Source of the DNA: Pseudarthrobacter oxydans
GTDB lineage: Bacteria > Actinomycetota > Actinomycetes > Actinomycetales > Micrococcaceae
Length of the DNA stretch: 64,000 nt
Direction: 5' to 3'
Assembly: GCF_034258515.1 (NCBI RefSeq)
Contig: NZ_CP139438.1
Location: 2,046,001 to 2,110,000 of the forward strand
Below are positions 53,996-62,666 of the stretch, piece after piece. The translations under genes and the position numbers were made by a program. The stretch's first letter is position 1. Each line of letters opens with the position of its first letter. The notes under the pieces were generated by a model, which was given only the letters and a program-made list of their open reading frames with translations, was not told the origin of the DNA and made no database searches.

Positions 53996-54101
53996 GGCAC
54001 CAGCATGGACTGCCTGTCCGGGAAGCGAAAGAGCGACCGTTGGAGCGTCCCGCCCGGCGCGCGGCGGGAATTTTCGGTCGGGGCCGGCGTTAGGTCTGAG
54101 T

Positions 54102-55133
54102 ATGAAAGCTATCGTGTACCGTGCCACCGGCGATCCGTCTGTTCTCGAGCTCGTAGACCGCGAGATCCGCGACCCGGGGACCGGGGAGGTGCGCGTGCGG
54201 ATCATGGTGTCCGCGGTGAACCCGACCGACTGGAAGTCGCGCCGCGGCTCCAAACCGGGCGAACCCTTGCCTTTCGCGGAGGTCGTCCCGAACCAGGACG
54301 GCGCCGGAGTGGTGGACGCCGTGGGACCCGGCGTCGAGCGTTTCCATGTGGGTGACAGGGTTTGGCTGGCGTTGGCCGCCTATCAACGCGCCGACGGCGG
54401 GACGGCGCAGGAGTTCACCGTCCTGCCGGCCGAGCGGGTCTTTCCGCTGCCGGAGAACACCGGGTTCGACGTCGGCGCGAGCCTGGGCGTTCCCGCGGTC
54501 ACCGCCCATCGGGCCCTGACCATCGCCGAAGACGGCCCGCTGCGGCTGCACCCGGGAGCCCTGGACGGCAAAGTGATTCTCGTCGCGGGAGGGGCCGGCG
54601 CCGTGGGCCATGCGGCGATCCAGCTGGCCAAGTGGGCCGGCGCCGTCGTGATCACGACCGTGAGCGGACCGGCGAAGGCTGCGCTGGCCACGGCCGCGGG
54701 CGCCGATCACGTGATCAATTACCGGGAAACCGACGCGGCCGCGGAGATCCGCCGGATTGCTCCCAACGGCGTCGACCAGATCGTGGAGGTGGCACCGGCG
54801 CGGAACGCCGAACTCGACCTGGCAGTGATCCGCAACCGCGGCTCCATCGCCGTCTACGCCAACAACGGCGGCGATCAGATGACCCTGGACGTACGCAGGC
54901 ATTTCAGCCTCAATGTCCGCTACCAGTTCTTGCTGCTCTACACCGTTGGCACGGCGGCGGTGCAGGTCGCCGCCGAGGACATCAATGCGGCCATCGCCGA
55001 CGGCGCCCTTCCGGTGGGAGAGGCCGCAGGCCTGCCGCTGCATCGCTTTGACCTGGCTGACACGGCTGCGGCCCACTCCGCGGTGGAAGAGAGCATCGTC
55101 GGCAAGGTCCTGATCGATATGTCAGCGGGCTAA
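54102..55133 (+). CDS. NADPH:quinone reductase-like MDR oxidoreductase
   Basis: A 343-residue zinc-less medium-chain reductase. It starts MKAIVYRATGDPSVLELVD, with VNPTDWKSRRG in the catalytic domain. LVAGGAGAVGHAAIQLAKWAGAVVI at about 165-190 binds the nucleotide. The end, VEESIVGKVLIDM, is complete, in contrast to the relative at 49497. The ATG at 54102 is used because earlier in-frame codons overlap the divergent CapA-like gene. The substrate is unknown. Confidence 0.9.
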   Translation: MKAIVYRATGDPSVLELVDREIRDPGTGEVRVRIMVSAVNPTDWKSRRGSKPGEPLPFAEVVPNQDGAGVVDAVGPGVERFHVGDRVWLALAAYQRADGGTAQEFTVLPAERVFPLPENTGFDVGASLGVPAVTAHRALTIAEDGPLRLHPGALDGKVILVAGGAGAVGHAAIQLAKWAGAVVITTVSGPAKAALATAAGADHVINYRETDAAAEIRRIAPNGVDQIVEVAPARNAELDLAVIRNRGSIAVYANNGGDQMTLDVRRHFSLNVRYQFLLLYTVGTAAVQVAAEDINAAIADGALPVGEAAGLPLHRFDLADTAAAHSAVEESIVGKVLIDMSAG

Positions 55134-55200
55134 CAAATGACGCATCGGGAGCCTCGCGCGGGAGTCATCACCCTGCAGCCGGGACCGGGCGGGGTGGCTC

Positions 55201-55662
55201 TCAGCATGCGACGGTTGTACCGGGCAGGGGCTGCCCGATCCAGGTGTTCCCTCCCACTGTGGGATAAAGTCCTCGAACGTTATAGGGCCTGGGCGCCCTT
55301 CCCCCTGAGACTCTCACGGTGATCGGGCTGAGGTCATTTTGGGCCCTGTCCACCACAAACTGCGGCGCCGTGTCGGTGGGGTCACGAAAGATCTCGACAC
55401 GGAACGCGCTGGCGCGGGGTACGTAACCATAGTTGGTGAAGGTGATCGTCAGGTCCCTGCCGTTGCAGTTGGAGGCAGCCACGGTACCGACAGGCTGGGC
55501 CAGGCTTAACGTCGCTGCATTCATCTGGCCCGTGGCCCCGGCTGTAAACGCTGCTTCCGCAATCCCGGGTGCGAGGAGCAGTACCGCGGCCGTTGCCAGG
55601 ACCCCGGCGGAACGCGCGAAACCGGAGGGCCGGCCTGACTCGGTCTTTCCGCTGGTGCGCAC
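55201..55662 (-). CDS. Secreted protein of the SipW/TasA-type locus
   Basis: A 153-residue exported protein of unknown function. The start is taken as GTG at 55662, preceded by AAGGAGAG at 8 bp; the frame extends to another GTG at 55716. A Sec signal (FARSAGVLATAAVLLLAPG) ends near AEAA. The mature domain is beta-rich and contains two Cys (ASNCNGRD and the final residue), which could form a disulfide. It lies downstream of the signal-peptidase gene in the same direction, so it may be secreted by the same system or share its structure. Confidence 0.7.
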   Translation of the reverse strand: MRTSGKTESGRPSGFARSAGVLATAAVLLLAPGIAEAAFTAGATGQMNAATLSLAQPVGTVAASNCNGRDLTITFTNYGYVPRASAFRVEIFRDPTDTAPQFVVDRAQNDLSPITVRVSGGRAPRPYNVRGLYPTVGGNTWIGQPLPGTTVAC

Positions 55663-55780
55663 GGCCTGGGCTCTCCTTGTCAGTCTCGGGGTCGGGATCC
55701 ATTCTTGCCTGTCCACGGCGTCTGGGCCCGCGGGACCCGTTTCGGGCTCAGGGCCTAGACCAGTACCGCACGTACGGTAC

Positions 55781-56401
55781 TCATCGCCGGTGGTCCGTGA
55801 CGGGCGGGGAATTCACTCCAGGTTCTTTCTTCCAAATCGACACCAGGACCATGCAGACCAGGACGGCGGGAGCGCCATACATCAAGCCCTGCAGGAGCAC
55901 CGGTTCGCGCAGGACCCGGATGGCCGCGCCGAGGTAGGGGATGGTGGCGGCGTGGACATGGACGGTGCCGCCCTGCAGGGCGGCGGTCCAGGGGTCGGCA
56001 CCACTGTTTGCGTCGCCCTTTGTGCGGATGACCGTGGTGCCGTTGTCGTTCCGGCTAATCTCGACGATCCGATGGGTTTCGACGCGGTGGTCCTCGACGG
56101 GGATCCCGTAGGTGATGACGTCCCGGTTTTTCAGCTCGCTGACAGGCTTCGGGACCGATACCACGACGTCGCCGGCGTTGATCATGGGGGCCATGGATCC
56201 GGTGAGCATCGTGCTGGTCTGGTACCCAAGAACCCTGGGCCCAACGGCCAGGAACAGGAAGAGGGCCGCGGCGCCGATCATCACGGACGTGGTGGCAGCC
56301 CTGGTGATGCCCCGGAATGCCTTGGCCCATCGTGTGGTCCGCGCAGTGGTGGGGGAGACCGCCGTCGTTGACCGGGTGCATTGGGTTGGTGATGCCGTCA
56401 T
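55781..56401 (-). CDS. SipW-like (ER-type) signal peptidase I
   Basis: A 206-residue membrane peptidase of the ER/SipW type. An N-terminal helix (about 35-56) is followed by the catalytic Ser69 in TGSMAPMINAGD, then His110 in ETHRIVEI in place of the bacterial Lys. A KGDAN motif lies near 128-132, and a C-terminal membrane helix follows near residues 165-190. This dyad marks the SipW group, which processes TasA-type proteins. It lies between the TasA-like gene upstream and another secreted-protein gene downstream. The ATG at 56401 is used; the longer frame has no ribosome site. Confidence 0.88.
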   Translation of the reverse strand: MTASPTQCTRSTTAVSPTTARTTRWAKAFRGITRAATTSVMIGAAALFLFLAVGPRVLGYQTSTMLTGSMAPMINAGDVVVSVPKPVSELKNRDVITYGIPVEDHRVETHRIVEISRNDNGTTVIRTKGDANSGADPWTAALQGGTVHVHAATIPYLGAAIRVLREPVLLQGLMYGAPAVLVCMVLVSIWKKEPGVNSPPVTDHRR

Positions 56402-56468
56402 GGCAGTGTCCGTTCCGGGTGGTATTCCTCCGCCGCCCGGTTTCGGCAGGCGGCGGAGGAAGCTGTGG

Positions 56469-57092
56469 TTACTTGCTGGCGCCGGAGCGCTGGGTTCCGG
56501 TGAAGGACAGGTCGATGGAGCTGCTCTTGGCCTGGAAGCTGTTGTCCGCTGCACCTGGCAGGGACAGGGTCACCCGGAGGTTATCGGTGTTGCCGGCCGC
56601 GGTGGAGCTCAGGCCGGCCAGGGCGAGGTCCGCGCCGATGACGGAGCGGGAGGCCAGGACCTGGGTGACGGAGCCCCCCGAGCACGTGTAGGTGTAGGCC
56701 GGGGCGGTGCCGGCCTCGGTCCACGGCACGGAGCACTTGTCGATCGCGAGTTGCAGGCCCAATGCCAGGTCCGTGTCCAGCTTGGATGTGGCGGTCGCCA
56801 GCGTAGTCAGCGTGATGGCGGACACCGACTGGTTGCCTGTGGCATTGGTGAGCGTTACGGCTCGCTGCACCGTGTCCCCTGGGACAAGACCGGTGGCGGC
56901 GACGCTGAGCCGGTTGGCTGCGCCCGAGGCGCCCAGCGAGATTGCCACGGTACCGGAGGCAACATCGGTGGAGGCGGAGGTGCTGGAGGTGAACGCGCCG
57001 TACGTGCCCAGGCCTGCGACGCCGGCGGCGGTGCCGACCAGGGCCAGGGAGGCGACGACTTTACCGGTGGTGGTGTTCAGGCTGAGACCCAT
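56469..57092 (-). CDS. TasA/CalY-like secreted protein with SipW-type signal peptide
   Basis: A 207-residue exported protein. The signal GKVVASLALVGTAAGVAGLGTYGAFTS, with its Gly-Thr-Tyr-x-Ala-Phe-Thr cleavage region, is characteristic of SipW-processed TasA/camelysin relatives. The mature part is Ser/Thr/Ala-rich and beta-rich, with two Cys near residues 120-140. GGGAG lies 9 bp before the ATG at 57092. It is first in a three-gene run with the SipW-like peptidase. TasA-type proteins form surface fibres; whether this one does is unknown. Confidence 0.85.
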   Translation of the reverse strand: MGLSLNTTTGKVVASLALVGTAAGVAGLGTYGAFTSSTSASTDVASGTVAISLGASGAANRLSVAATGLVPGDTVQRAVTLTNATGNQSVSAITLTTLATATSKLDTDLALGLQLAIDKCSVPWTEAGTAPAYTYTCSGGSVTQVLASRSVIGADLALAGLSSTAAGNTDNLRVTLSLPGAADNSFQAKSSSIDLSFTGTQRSGASK

Positions 57093-57339
57093 GATGACGA
57101 ACTCCCATTTCTTTGACGGCGGCCCGCCTTCTTGCGGACCTTGTGGCTGCCGGTTCTCCTGCCGACAACGCCAACAATGCCGGTCCCGTATCAAGTTGCT
57201 GGGTCGAATACGGCCAAGATCCCATCAAAAAACGGCCCGCATGCACAAGGTTCGATCAAGGTCCACACTCTGAACCTTCGCGAGGGAGCCGCGATGCTCG
57301 CGGGCGGCATGCGGGTGGGGCTCGCACTATGCTCTGAAG

Positions 57340-57717
57340 ATGGCGGTTCGAGATCCGGAAGCTACAACCAGGAACATCAATCAAGAGCTCACTCAACGGC
57401 GCGGGTGGATTCTGACCATCGCGGTCGGGTTCGCGCTGCAACTGCTGAGTTTTGTCATCGGCCTGAAACCAGTGGGGCCGCTGTGCGGCAGCCCGCTGCT
57501 TCCGAATAGCCGTGCGGCTGAAATTTCCGACGCGCAGGGACAGACTGTCGGGCTGGCGACAGAGTGCTACCGGCAGATCGACTCCGCGTCGGTTTCGGTC
57601 TGGATTGTGATGGCGCTGGGGATCGGCCTGGTCCTGACGGGAGTCGCGGTCAGAATAGTCGGAATCCGCCGGTCCGTTGCCCGAGCCGGGAACCTTGGGG
57701 AGCCTGTGCAGGGTTAG
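57340..57717 (+). CDS. Small two-helix membrane protein of unknown function
   Basis: A 125-residue protein not recognised as a named family. It has two hydrophobic helices (about 22-45 and 85-108) separated by a loop that contains two Cys (PLCGSP and TECYRQ), probably outside the membrane and able to form a disulfide. The C-terminus is basic. No clear ribosome site precedes the ATG. It stands between a divergent TasA-like gene and the convergent hemerythrin gene. Confidence 0.6.
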   Translation: MAVRDPEATTRNINQELTQRRGWILTIAVGFALQLLSFVIGLKPVGPLCGSPLLPNSRAAEISDAQGQTVGLATECYRQIDSASVSVWIVMALGIGLVLTGVAVRIVGIRRSVARAGNLGEPVQG

Positions 57718-57842
57718 CGGCGCTGCTGCTTTCCGGCCCACTGGTGCTGGCTGAACACCCCGCCGCTGACGCCCCCTGGCAGCGGGGGGATCGCCGATGG
57801 CGCGGGCTCTTCCTTCGCTGGCGCTGCCGCCCGCCGGGCCGG

Positions 57843-58571
57843 CTAAAGCGTTTCGGGGATCGGCCGTCCCGGGAAGAGTGCCGCGTATTGCCTGCGGTAC
57901 ATCCTGCGGCCGATGAGTCGGTAGCCGAGGCGGGCGAGGGCCGGGATCTCCTCGAAGAAGATCGCCCTTCGGTCCTCGGGCGGGTTGGTGGCCAGAATCA
58001 GTCCGAGGTACGTGACCAGGAACTTCTTGTCGTGCTGCCTGACGCCGTGCTGCACCATTGCGTTCAATTCCTCCTCCGTCATTACGCGATCGACGGCGGG
58101 CATCACCTCGGTGACTTCGCGGCGCAGATGCTCGCTGAGAACGGAGTGAACGTCTTCGTAGCCTTTTGCGAGTTCGTCCCTGGTGCCTGCCTCTGCAGTC
58201 TGCATCCAGCGCTTGCGAACGGGCCCGATGCTCTCCACTCGGTCTTTGATCCCTCGGTGTTGTTGGAGCATCTGCTCCACGTGTGACGCGCATGCCGGAG
58301 CCCGTTCGGCGAGTTGCGGGTACATGAACTGGTTCTGGCCTTCCTGGTGGACTAGGAGCACCTTGTCGAAGTTGCCGAGCACTTCCCCCACGCGCGCGGC
58401 GCGGGCGGTGTCTCCCGCCGCGGTCGAGCGCACCAGGTTGGGCGCCTCCCGGTATGCCCAGAGGAGGAAACGGTGAACGCGCCGGATGCCGGTAGAGCCC
58501 GAACTCAGGACCGGTCCCGGGGGCACGGGAGCTGCGGTTTCGCCGGGCAGCATCGTGAAGAAGTCAGTCAT
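57843..58571 (-). CDS. Hemerythrin HHE-domain protein
   Basis: A 242-residue protein with a helical bundle carrying iron-binding His motifs: RRVHRFLLWAYREA, LLVHQEGQNQFMYPQL, HVEQMLQQHRGIKD, LSEHLRREVTEVMPAVD and later QHGVRQHDKK. Such proteins bind a di-iron site and act in oxygen, nitric oxide or iron sensing. The ATG at 58571 follows GGAGG at 8 bp. It is preceded by a 232-bp leader and a striking operator-promoter at 58804-58845, which suggests tight repressor control. Confidence 0.88.
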   Translation of the reverse strand: MTDFFTMLPGETAAPVPPGPVLSSGSTGIRRVHRFLLWAYREAPNLVRSTAAGDTARAARVGEVLGNFDKVLLVHQEGQNQFMYPQLAERAPACASHVEQMLQQHRGIKDRVESIGPVRKRWMQTAEAGTRDELAKGYEDVHSVLSEHLRREVTEVMPAVDRVMTEEELNAMVQHGVRQHDKKFLVTYLGLILATNPPEDRRAIFFEEIPALARLGYRLIGRRMYRRQYAALFPGRPIPETL

Positions 58572-58797
58572 TTGGATTGCCTCCATTTCGGGAATCGGGC
58601 GGGACCGCCCGGGTTGCGGCTGGTGTTTGTCGGCGGGCCCGGTTGCGTTGGGTCCAATCGGCGTAGAGGACGCCGATGTGCACGGCGGCTTCCGCGCCTG
58701 AAGGGGAGGGCGTCGCAAGGCGCTCGCTGGTTGTTGCCCTGGGGCGATTGCAGGAATGGGCGCCCAAGTCCGCGGGGATGACGGCTGTGCCGGTCAT
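58564..58797 (-). CDS. Possible leaderless small ORF upstream of the hemerythrin gene
   Basis: A 77-residue frame whose ATG at 58797 coincides with the expected transcription start, 7 nt below a TAAATT -10 box. Its stop overlaps the hemerythrin start by 8 bp. GC in the third codon position is high over the first 50 codons. No family is recognised. It may be a translated leader that couples to the hemerythrin gene, or simply a long leader with chance coding bias. Confidence 0.3.
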   Translation of the reverse strand: MTGTAVIPADLGAHSCNRPRATTSERLATPSPSGAEAAVHIGVLYADWTQRNRARRQTPAATRAVPPDSRNGGNPND

Positions 58798-58803
58798 GCA
58801 AAT

Positions 58804-58845
58804 AATTTACTACAAAAGTAGTGGGATGTCACTACTTTTGTAGTA
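58804..58845 (-). promoter_or_regulatory. Promoter embedded in a large perfect palindrome
   Basis: Arms 58808-58823 and 58830-58845 (16 bp each) are perfect complements around a 6-bp spacer. Each arm is itself nearly palindromic (TACTAC-AAAA-GTAGTG). On the reverse strand, GTGACA (58832-58827) and TAAATT (58809-58804), 17 bp apart, make a good promoter lying within the repeat. A dimeric repressor binding both halves would block it. Confidence 0.75.
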
Positions 58846-58865
58846 ACGAGGCGCCGGAGCGCCTC

Positions 58866-61040
58866 TTACAGCTGCAGGTCCTCGAACGTATGGAGTTCCC
58901 TGGCCGGGGTTGGAGTGGCAAGGGCTTCCTGGGCCTTGGGGAGGGGCGTGAACTGGTCGTTCATCGGGTCCCAATCGAACAGGTGGGCAAAGTCCAGGCC
59001 CGTGAGTTCGCTGACCCTGCGGACTGGAACCTGGAAGGTTGCCGGGGTGAACGCTTCCCGGAGTATTTCCTCCACGAGTTCATGCTGGCTGATCATGTAG
59101 GCACTGGCTGAGTGGCTCCCGTCCGGGCGCCGGAACACCGGAATTTTCCAGAAGGCCAGCGGGATGGGGGTTCCCTGGAAGTCCGGATCGCGCGCGGTGA
59201 AGACCGGACCGGTAAACACCGTGAGCCGGAGCCCTTCGGCCTTCGCGGTATCCAGCAGGTAATCTTCCAGGCCGGCCCACAGCGACGCACCCTGGTTGAA
59301 CTTCTTGTGCTGGGGTGAGCAGTTGGTGAAATGGAAGGTATCGTCATTGGCCGCGCGGGCAACGTCGGCCGGGCCCCAGGCCGGATCGAGGCGGCGGACC
59401 AGGTGCCCCCGGTCGAAGTCATTGTCCGTATAGAGCTCGTCGCCCGTCTGCTCAGACCGGTCCAGGCGTGGGTCGAAGTACCACTTGTCCCGCTCACGCT
59501 TGGGTGACTGGCTGAGCTGGCCGTCGACGTTCACGGCCGTGTAGAGAGCCAGGCGCCTTGTCCGCTGCATGACGAGGCTGAAATGGTGATAGTTGAGCAC
59601 CGCTGGATCCTGCCCGGCGGCTGCGCCACGGTTCAGGGCAGCATCGGCACGCTGCCCGGCCGTGAGGACCGGCAAAGGCACAGCCGTGCCCAGGAAGCCG
59701 GGATCGTACCCCTTCCTCCCGGAATAGTCCGGATCTATCGCCACTGCCTCTTCAGCGACTGCACTTCCGGTACCCGGAACCGCGCGGCTCGGGTCCGCGG
59801 ACGTCTGGGCCACTCCCTGAGCTGCCTGCACCGCGCCGAGCCGCACTGTGATGTGCAGGGGAATGGTGAGGGAAACCGCTCCGCCTTCGACTGTGGCGGG
59901 CTGTTGCGCTGCGGGTTGCGTCCGGACCTCAGCCCGTTGTTCCGCAGCTGGGACTTGGGGGAGTGCGGGCGGCGGCGGATTGAGCGCCTCCCCGAGCAGG
60001 GCGCGTTCGCCCTCGTTCATGCCTTCAGCGCCCTTCTCCAGCCACGTCAGGATGCTGCTGATCCTGACGCCCTCGTTGGCTATCCACCGGATCTTCAGCT
60101 CATCCTGCGTTCTGTCCCACACCGTGCCGTCGACGGTCAGGATCTCTCCTGCTTCGTTCCGCGCGGGGACACCGGAGTGGTGGAGGCCCAGGACCTCCCA
60201 CTGGTTGTTGAAGAGCGGTGACCCGGAAGAACCCGGCGATGTGTCGGTGTGGTAGTGCAGGAACTGGTCGAACCGGTCGAGGAGTTCGTTTTGCTGCAGG
60301 GCAAGCTGCTTCTCCTGGCCTTCGGGGTGCTGGATGATGTTGATGGATTCGCCGAGCAGGATTTTGCCCTGCTCCTTGGTGGTGCGGTTGAAGCCGAAAC
60401 CCGCCAGCGGCACCGGCGGCGAAGTTCCGTCGGGCCGGGACTGCGCCGCCACCGCCACCACGGTGACGTCAAGGCCGGTATCAGTGCGGAAAAAGGTGTC
60501 CGGTTCCAGGTCGAACTGTGATGTTGCCAGGGGAAGGCCGCTGATGCCGTTCTGGAAATTGAACTCCAGCCGGGAGAACCGGGCGGACTGGGCGTCGGGC
60601 AGGACGTGGTTGTTCGTCAGGGCAAGGCGGGGCGAGATCATAAAGCCGGTGCCGAAGGAACGGACCTGGAACCGGTCGCGGACGATAACCCTGCCCACAG
60701 TGCGTGAGACCGCCGTACCCAGTTCCAGGAAGGCGATGCCAAGCAGGTTGCTTCCGCCGATGATCCGTTCCAGCACCAGGTCTCCCAGCACCTGGTCTTC
60801 CCGGACCTGGCCCGGTTGGACGGGGGAGGTATCCGCCGTCGCCTTCAGCGCGTCCATGACCACCGGCTGGCGCAGGACCCGCCGGCTGCGCAGCTCCACC
60901 CGTTCGGGGGCATCGACGTCGAGGATACTTCCCTGCGGAGTTTGGGCCGCCGCAATCTTTTCTTCGGTTCCCGCGCGGGGAACCTCCCGCGCTTCGAACC
61001 GGGCCTGGGTGGCCGTGAGCACATCTTCCGGTATTACCAT
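58866..61040 (-). CDS. Trypsin-like serine protease fused to DNA/RNA non-specific endonuclease
   Basis: A 724-residue two-enzyme protein without a signal peptide. Residues about 100-335 are a chymotrypsin/V8-fold protease with His145 (LTNNHVLP), Asp191 (GLDVTVVAV) and Ser272 (DTSPGSSGSP). A Pro/Ala/Gln-rich linker spans about 355-390. Residues about 480-690 are an EndoG/NucA-type nuclease with the DRGH motif at 543-546, and Asn582, Trp588 and Glu592 in FNQGASLWAGLE. An N-terminal helical segment (1-95) is of unknown role. It lies 67 bp below a signal-less subtilase in the same direction, so the two may act together. Confidence 0.9.
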   Translation of the reverse strand: MVIPEDVLTATQARFEAREVPRAGTEEKIAAAQTPQGSILDVDAPERVELRSRRVLRQPVVMDALKATADTSPVQPGQVREDQVLGDLVLERIIGGSNLLGIAFLELGTAVSRTVGRVIVRDRFQVRSFGTGFMISPRLALTNNHVLPDAQSARFSRLEFNFQNGISGLPLATSQFDLEPDTFFRTDTGLDVTVVAVAAQSRPDGTSPPVPLAGFGFNRTTKEQGKILLGESINIIQHPEGQEKQLALQQNELLDRFDQFLHYHTDTSPGSSGSPLFNNQWEVLGLHHSGVPARNEAGEILTVDGTVWDRTQDELKIRWIANEGVRISSILTWLEKGAEGMNEGERALLGEALNPPPPALPQVPAAEQRAEVRTQPAAQQPATVEGGAVSLTIPLHITVRLGAVQAAQGVAQTSADPSRAVPGTGSAVAEEAVAIDPDYSGRKGYDPGFLGTAVPLPVLTAGQRADAALNRGAAAGQDPAVLNYHHFSLVMQRTRRLALYTAVNVDGQLSQSPKRERDKWYFDPRLDRSEQTGDELYTDNDFDRGHLVRRLDPAWGPADVARAANDDTFHFTNCSPQHKKFNQGASLWAGLEDYLLDTAKAEGLRLTVFTGPVFTARDPDFQGTPIPLAFWKIPVFRRPDGSHSASAYMISQHELVEEILREAFTPATFQVPVRRVSELTGLDFAHLFDWDPMNDQFTPLPKAQEALATPTPARELHTFEDLQL

Positions 61041-61107
61041 CAGTCCGCTCCTTTAGCGCTGTTCGGGCGTGGCATCAACTGCGGTTTCGCCAAGAACGCG
61101 GAATCAC

Positions 61108-62337
61108 TTAGTTGGCGTTCGTGGGTGCCTGGACCAAGCCTGCGCCCACGTCCACTGGATCCGTTCCGGCCGCAAGGGGCCGGAACGTTCCCGAAGCGAT
61201 CAGTTTGGCCTGCAGGAGTACCGGACTGAGGGGGCCTTGAGCAAGGAGCTTTTCAGCCCATAGCGCCGCCACGCCGGCCACGTGGGGTGTTGCCATGCTG
61301 GTTCCGCTGATGGTTTTGGTGCCGCCGTTGAGCCAGGCGCTGAAAACCCCGACGCCGGGACCGGCCACGGTCGCCATCGTATTGGAGAAGGGGGCTACGG
61401 TGAGCCCGCTGGCGCCGTCAGCGAGGGCGGCCACGGACGTGATTCCGTAGGCCGCGGCCGGCGGGGCAACGTTGATCTCGTACGCGGGATTGCCATTGCG
61501 TTCGCTTTCGTTCCCGGCCGCTGCGACCACCACTGTGGTCTGGGCGACGGAGGCGCGGGCGTTGAGAAGGTTGGCGAGCTGCTCGAAAAGCCTGACGTTG
61601 GCGCGGTAGCCCTCAAGGGCTATTGATGTGGCGGCGGGGATGGTCAAGCCGTTCACTTTGACCAGTTCGTCCACCCACCCGGGAAAGTCCATTCCCAGGG
61701 ACATTGAGATGACCTGGGCACCGTTGTCGGCCGCCCACAGCATCGCCGAGGCAAGTATGTCGCTGCTGCCGCCGTTCGGGCCTCCAAGGACTTTGCCGAT
61801 TACCGCCTTCTGAACGCCGGGTGCGACGCCGATCCGCTGGCCTGAGAGGTCGCGGCCAAAGATGGTGCCTGCGCAGTGGGTGCCGTGGCCGTTGTCGTCG
61901 TCAGCGCTGCCCGCCCCCGTGAAGTCCTTCGTGACCAGGTTGACGCCGGCGAAGGCCGGATGGGTGGCGTCGATGCCGGTGTCCAGGACCGAGACGGTCA
62001 CACCGGCGCCTGTGAACGGCGATTTATCCGCGCCCACGGCCTTGACGCCCCACGTGGCGGCAGCGGCGGGTGCAGCATCGGCCGCGAGGGGCTCAATGAG
62101 TTTCATTGGCATGGCAGGGGCGAAGCCAAGGACAGTGGGATCGTTCCGCAGTGCGGTGAGGGTGGCATTTGAGGGGTTCTCCTCCCGATCCACCGTCAGC
62201 CCCACGGCGCGTTCAGCGATGTTCTGGGCGGTGCTTTCGAGTCCCGGGGCTGCTCCCGGTCCATCGAAAGGGTCACGGGTAGCGCCCAGGGACGGGGCGC
62301 GCAAAATGACGATCTTCTGGTTGGGTAGCTGTGACAT
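61108..62337 (-). CDS. Subtilisin-family (S8) serine protease without signal peptide
   Basis: A 409-residue subtilase. Residues 1-95 resemble an I9-like propeptide (IVILRAPSL at the start, NDPTVLGFAPAMPMKL at the end). The catalytic triad is Asp119 (VLDTGID), His151 (NGHGTHCAG) and Ser347 (SGTSMATPHVAG), with oxyanion Asn275 (AAAGNESE). There is no hydrophobic leader, so cytoplasmic action or non-classical release is implied. AAGGAG lies 6 bp before the ATG at 62337. It is upstream of, and co-directional with, the protease-nuclease fusion. Confidence 0.92.
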   Translation of the reverse strand: MSQLPNQKIVILRAPSLGATRDPFDGPGAAPGLESTAQNIAERAVGLTVDREENPSNATLTALRNDPTVLGFAPAMPMKLIEPLAADAAPAAAATWGVKAVGADKSPFTGAGVTVSVLDTGIDATHPAFAGVNLVTKDFTGAGSADDDNGHGTHCAGTIFGRDLSGQRIGVAPGVQKAVIGKVLGGPNGGSSDILASAMLWAADNGAQVISMSLGMDFPGWVDELVKVNGLTIPAATSIALEGYRANVRLFEQLANLLNARASVAQTTVVVAAAGNESERNGNPAYEINVAPPAAAYGITSVAALADGASGLTVAPFSNTMATVAGPGVGVFSAWLNGGTKTISGTSMATPHVAGVAALWAEKLLAQGPLSPVLLQAKLIASGTFRPLAAGTDPVDVGAGLVQAPTNAN

Positions 62338-62666
62338 CTTGGGCTCCTTGGCCTTTCCACGGACGGGGTTGCGCTTGGGCGCATCGGCTGCAGCAGTTGT
62401 GTTGGCAGTGCCGGGCGGGGAACCGCGCTCCACATGGCGCTAGGTTTACGTCTGGTGGCGTTACTCCGGCGTTACCGGATCGAACCCAGTGCCTTCGGGA
62501 CGGCAGCCAGGTTCACGATGAGGACATGGAGGTCTCCCGCGTGGATGTTCCCCTCTGCCGGGGACTCGCCGCGCTATCGTTTCCCGTAATGCCTGACGCC
62601 CGCCGGCCGGATCGCCCCGGACGAGGGCACGGGCGTGCGAAGGCTGGAATGCGAAGGGGCTCAAAA
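62338..62666. other. Divergent intergenic region
   Basis: 329 bp between the subtilase and the lactonase-like gene. A forward frame is open through most of it, but it has no recognisable domain and no ribosome site. The promoters are not identified. Confidence 0.4.
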
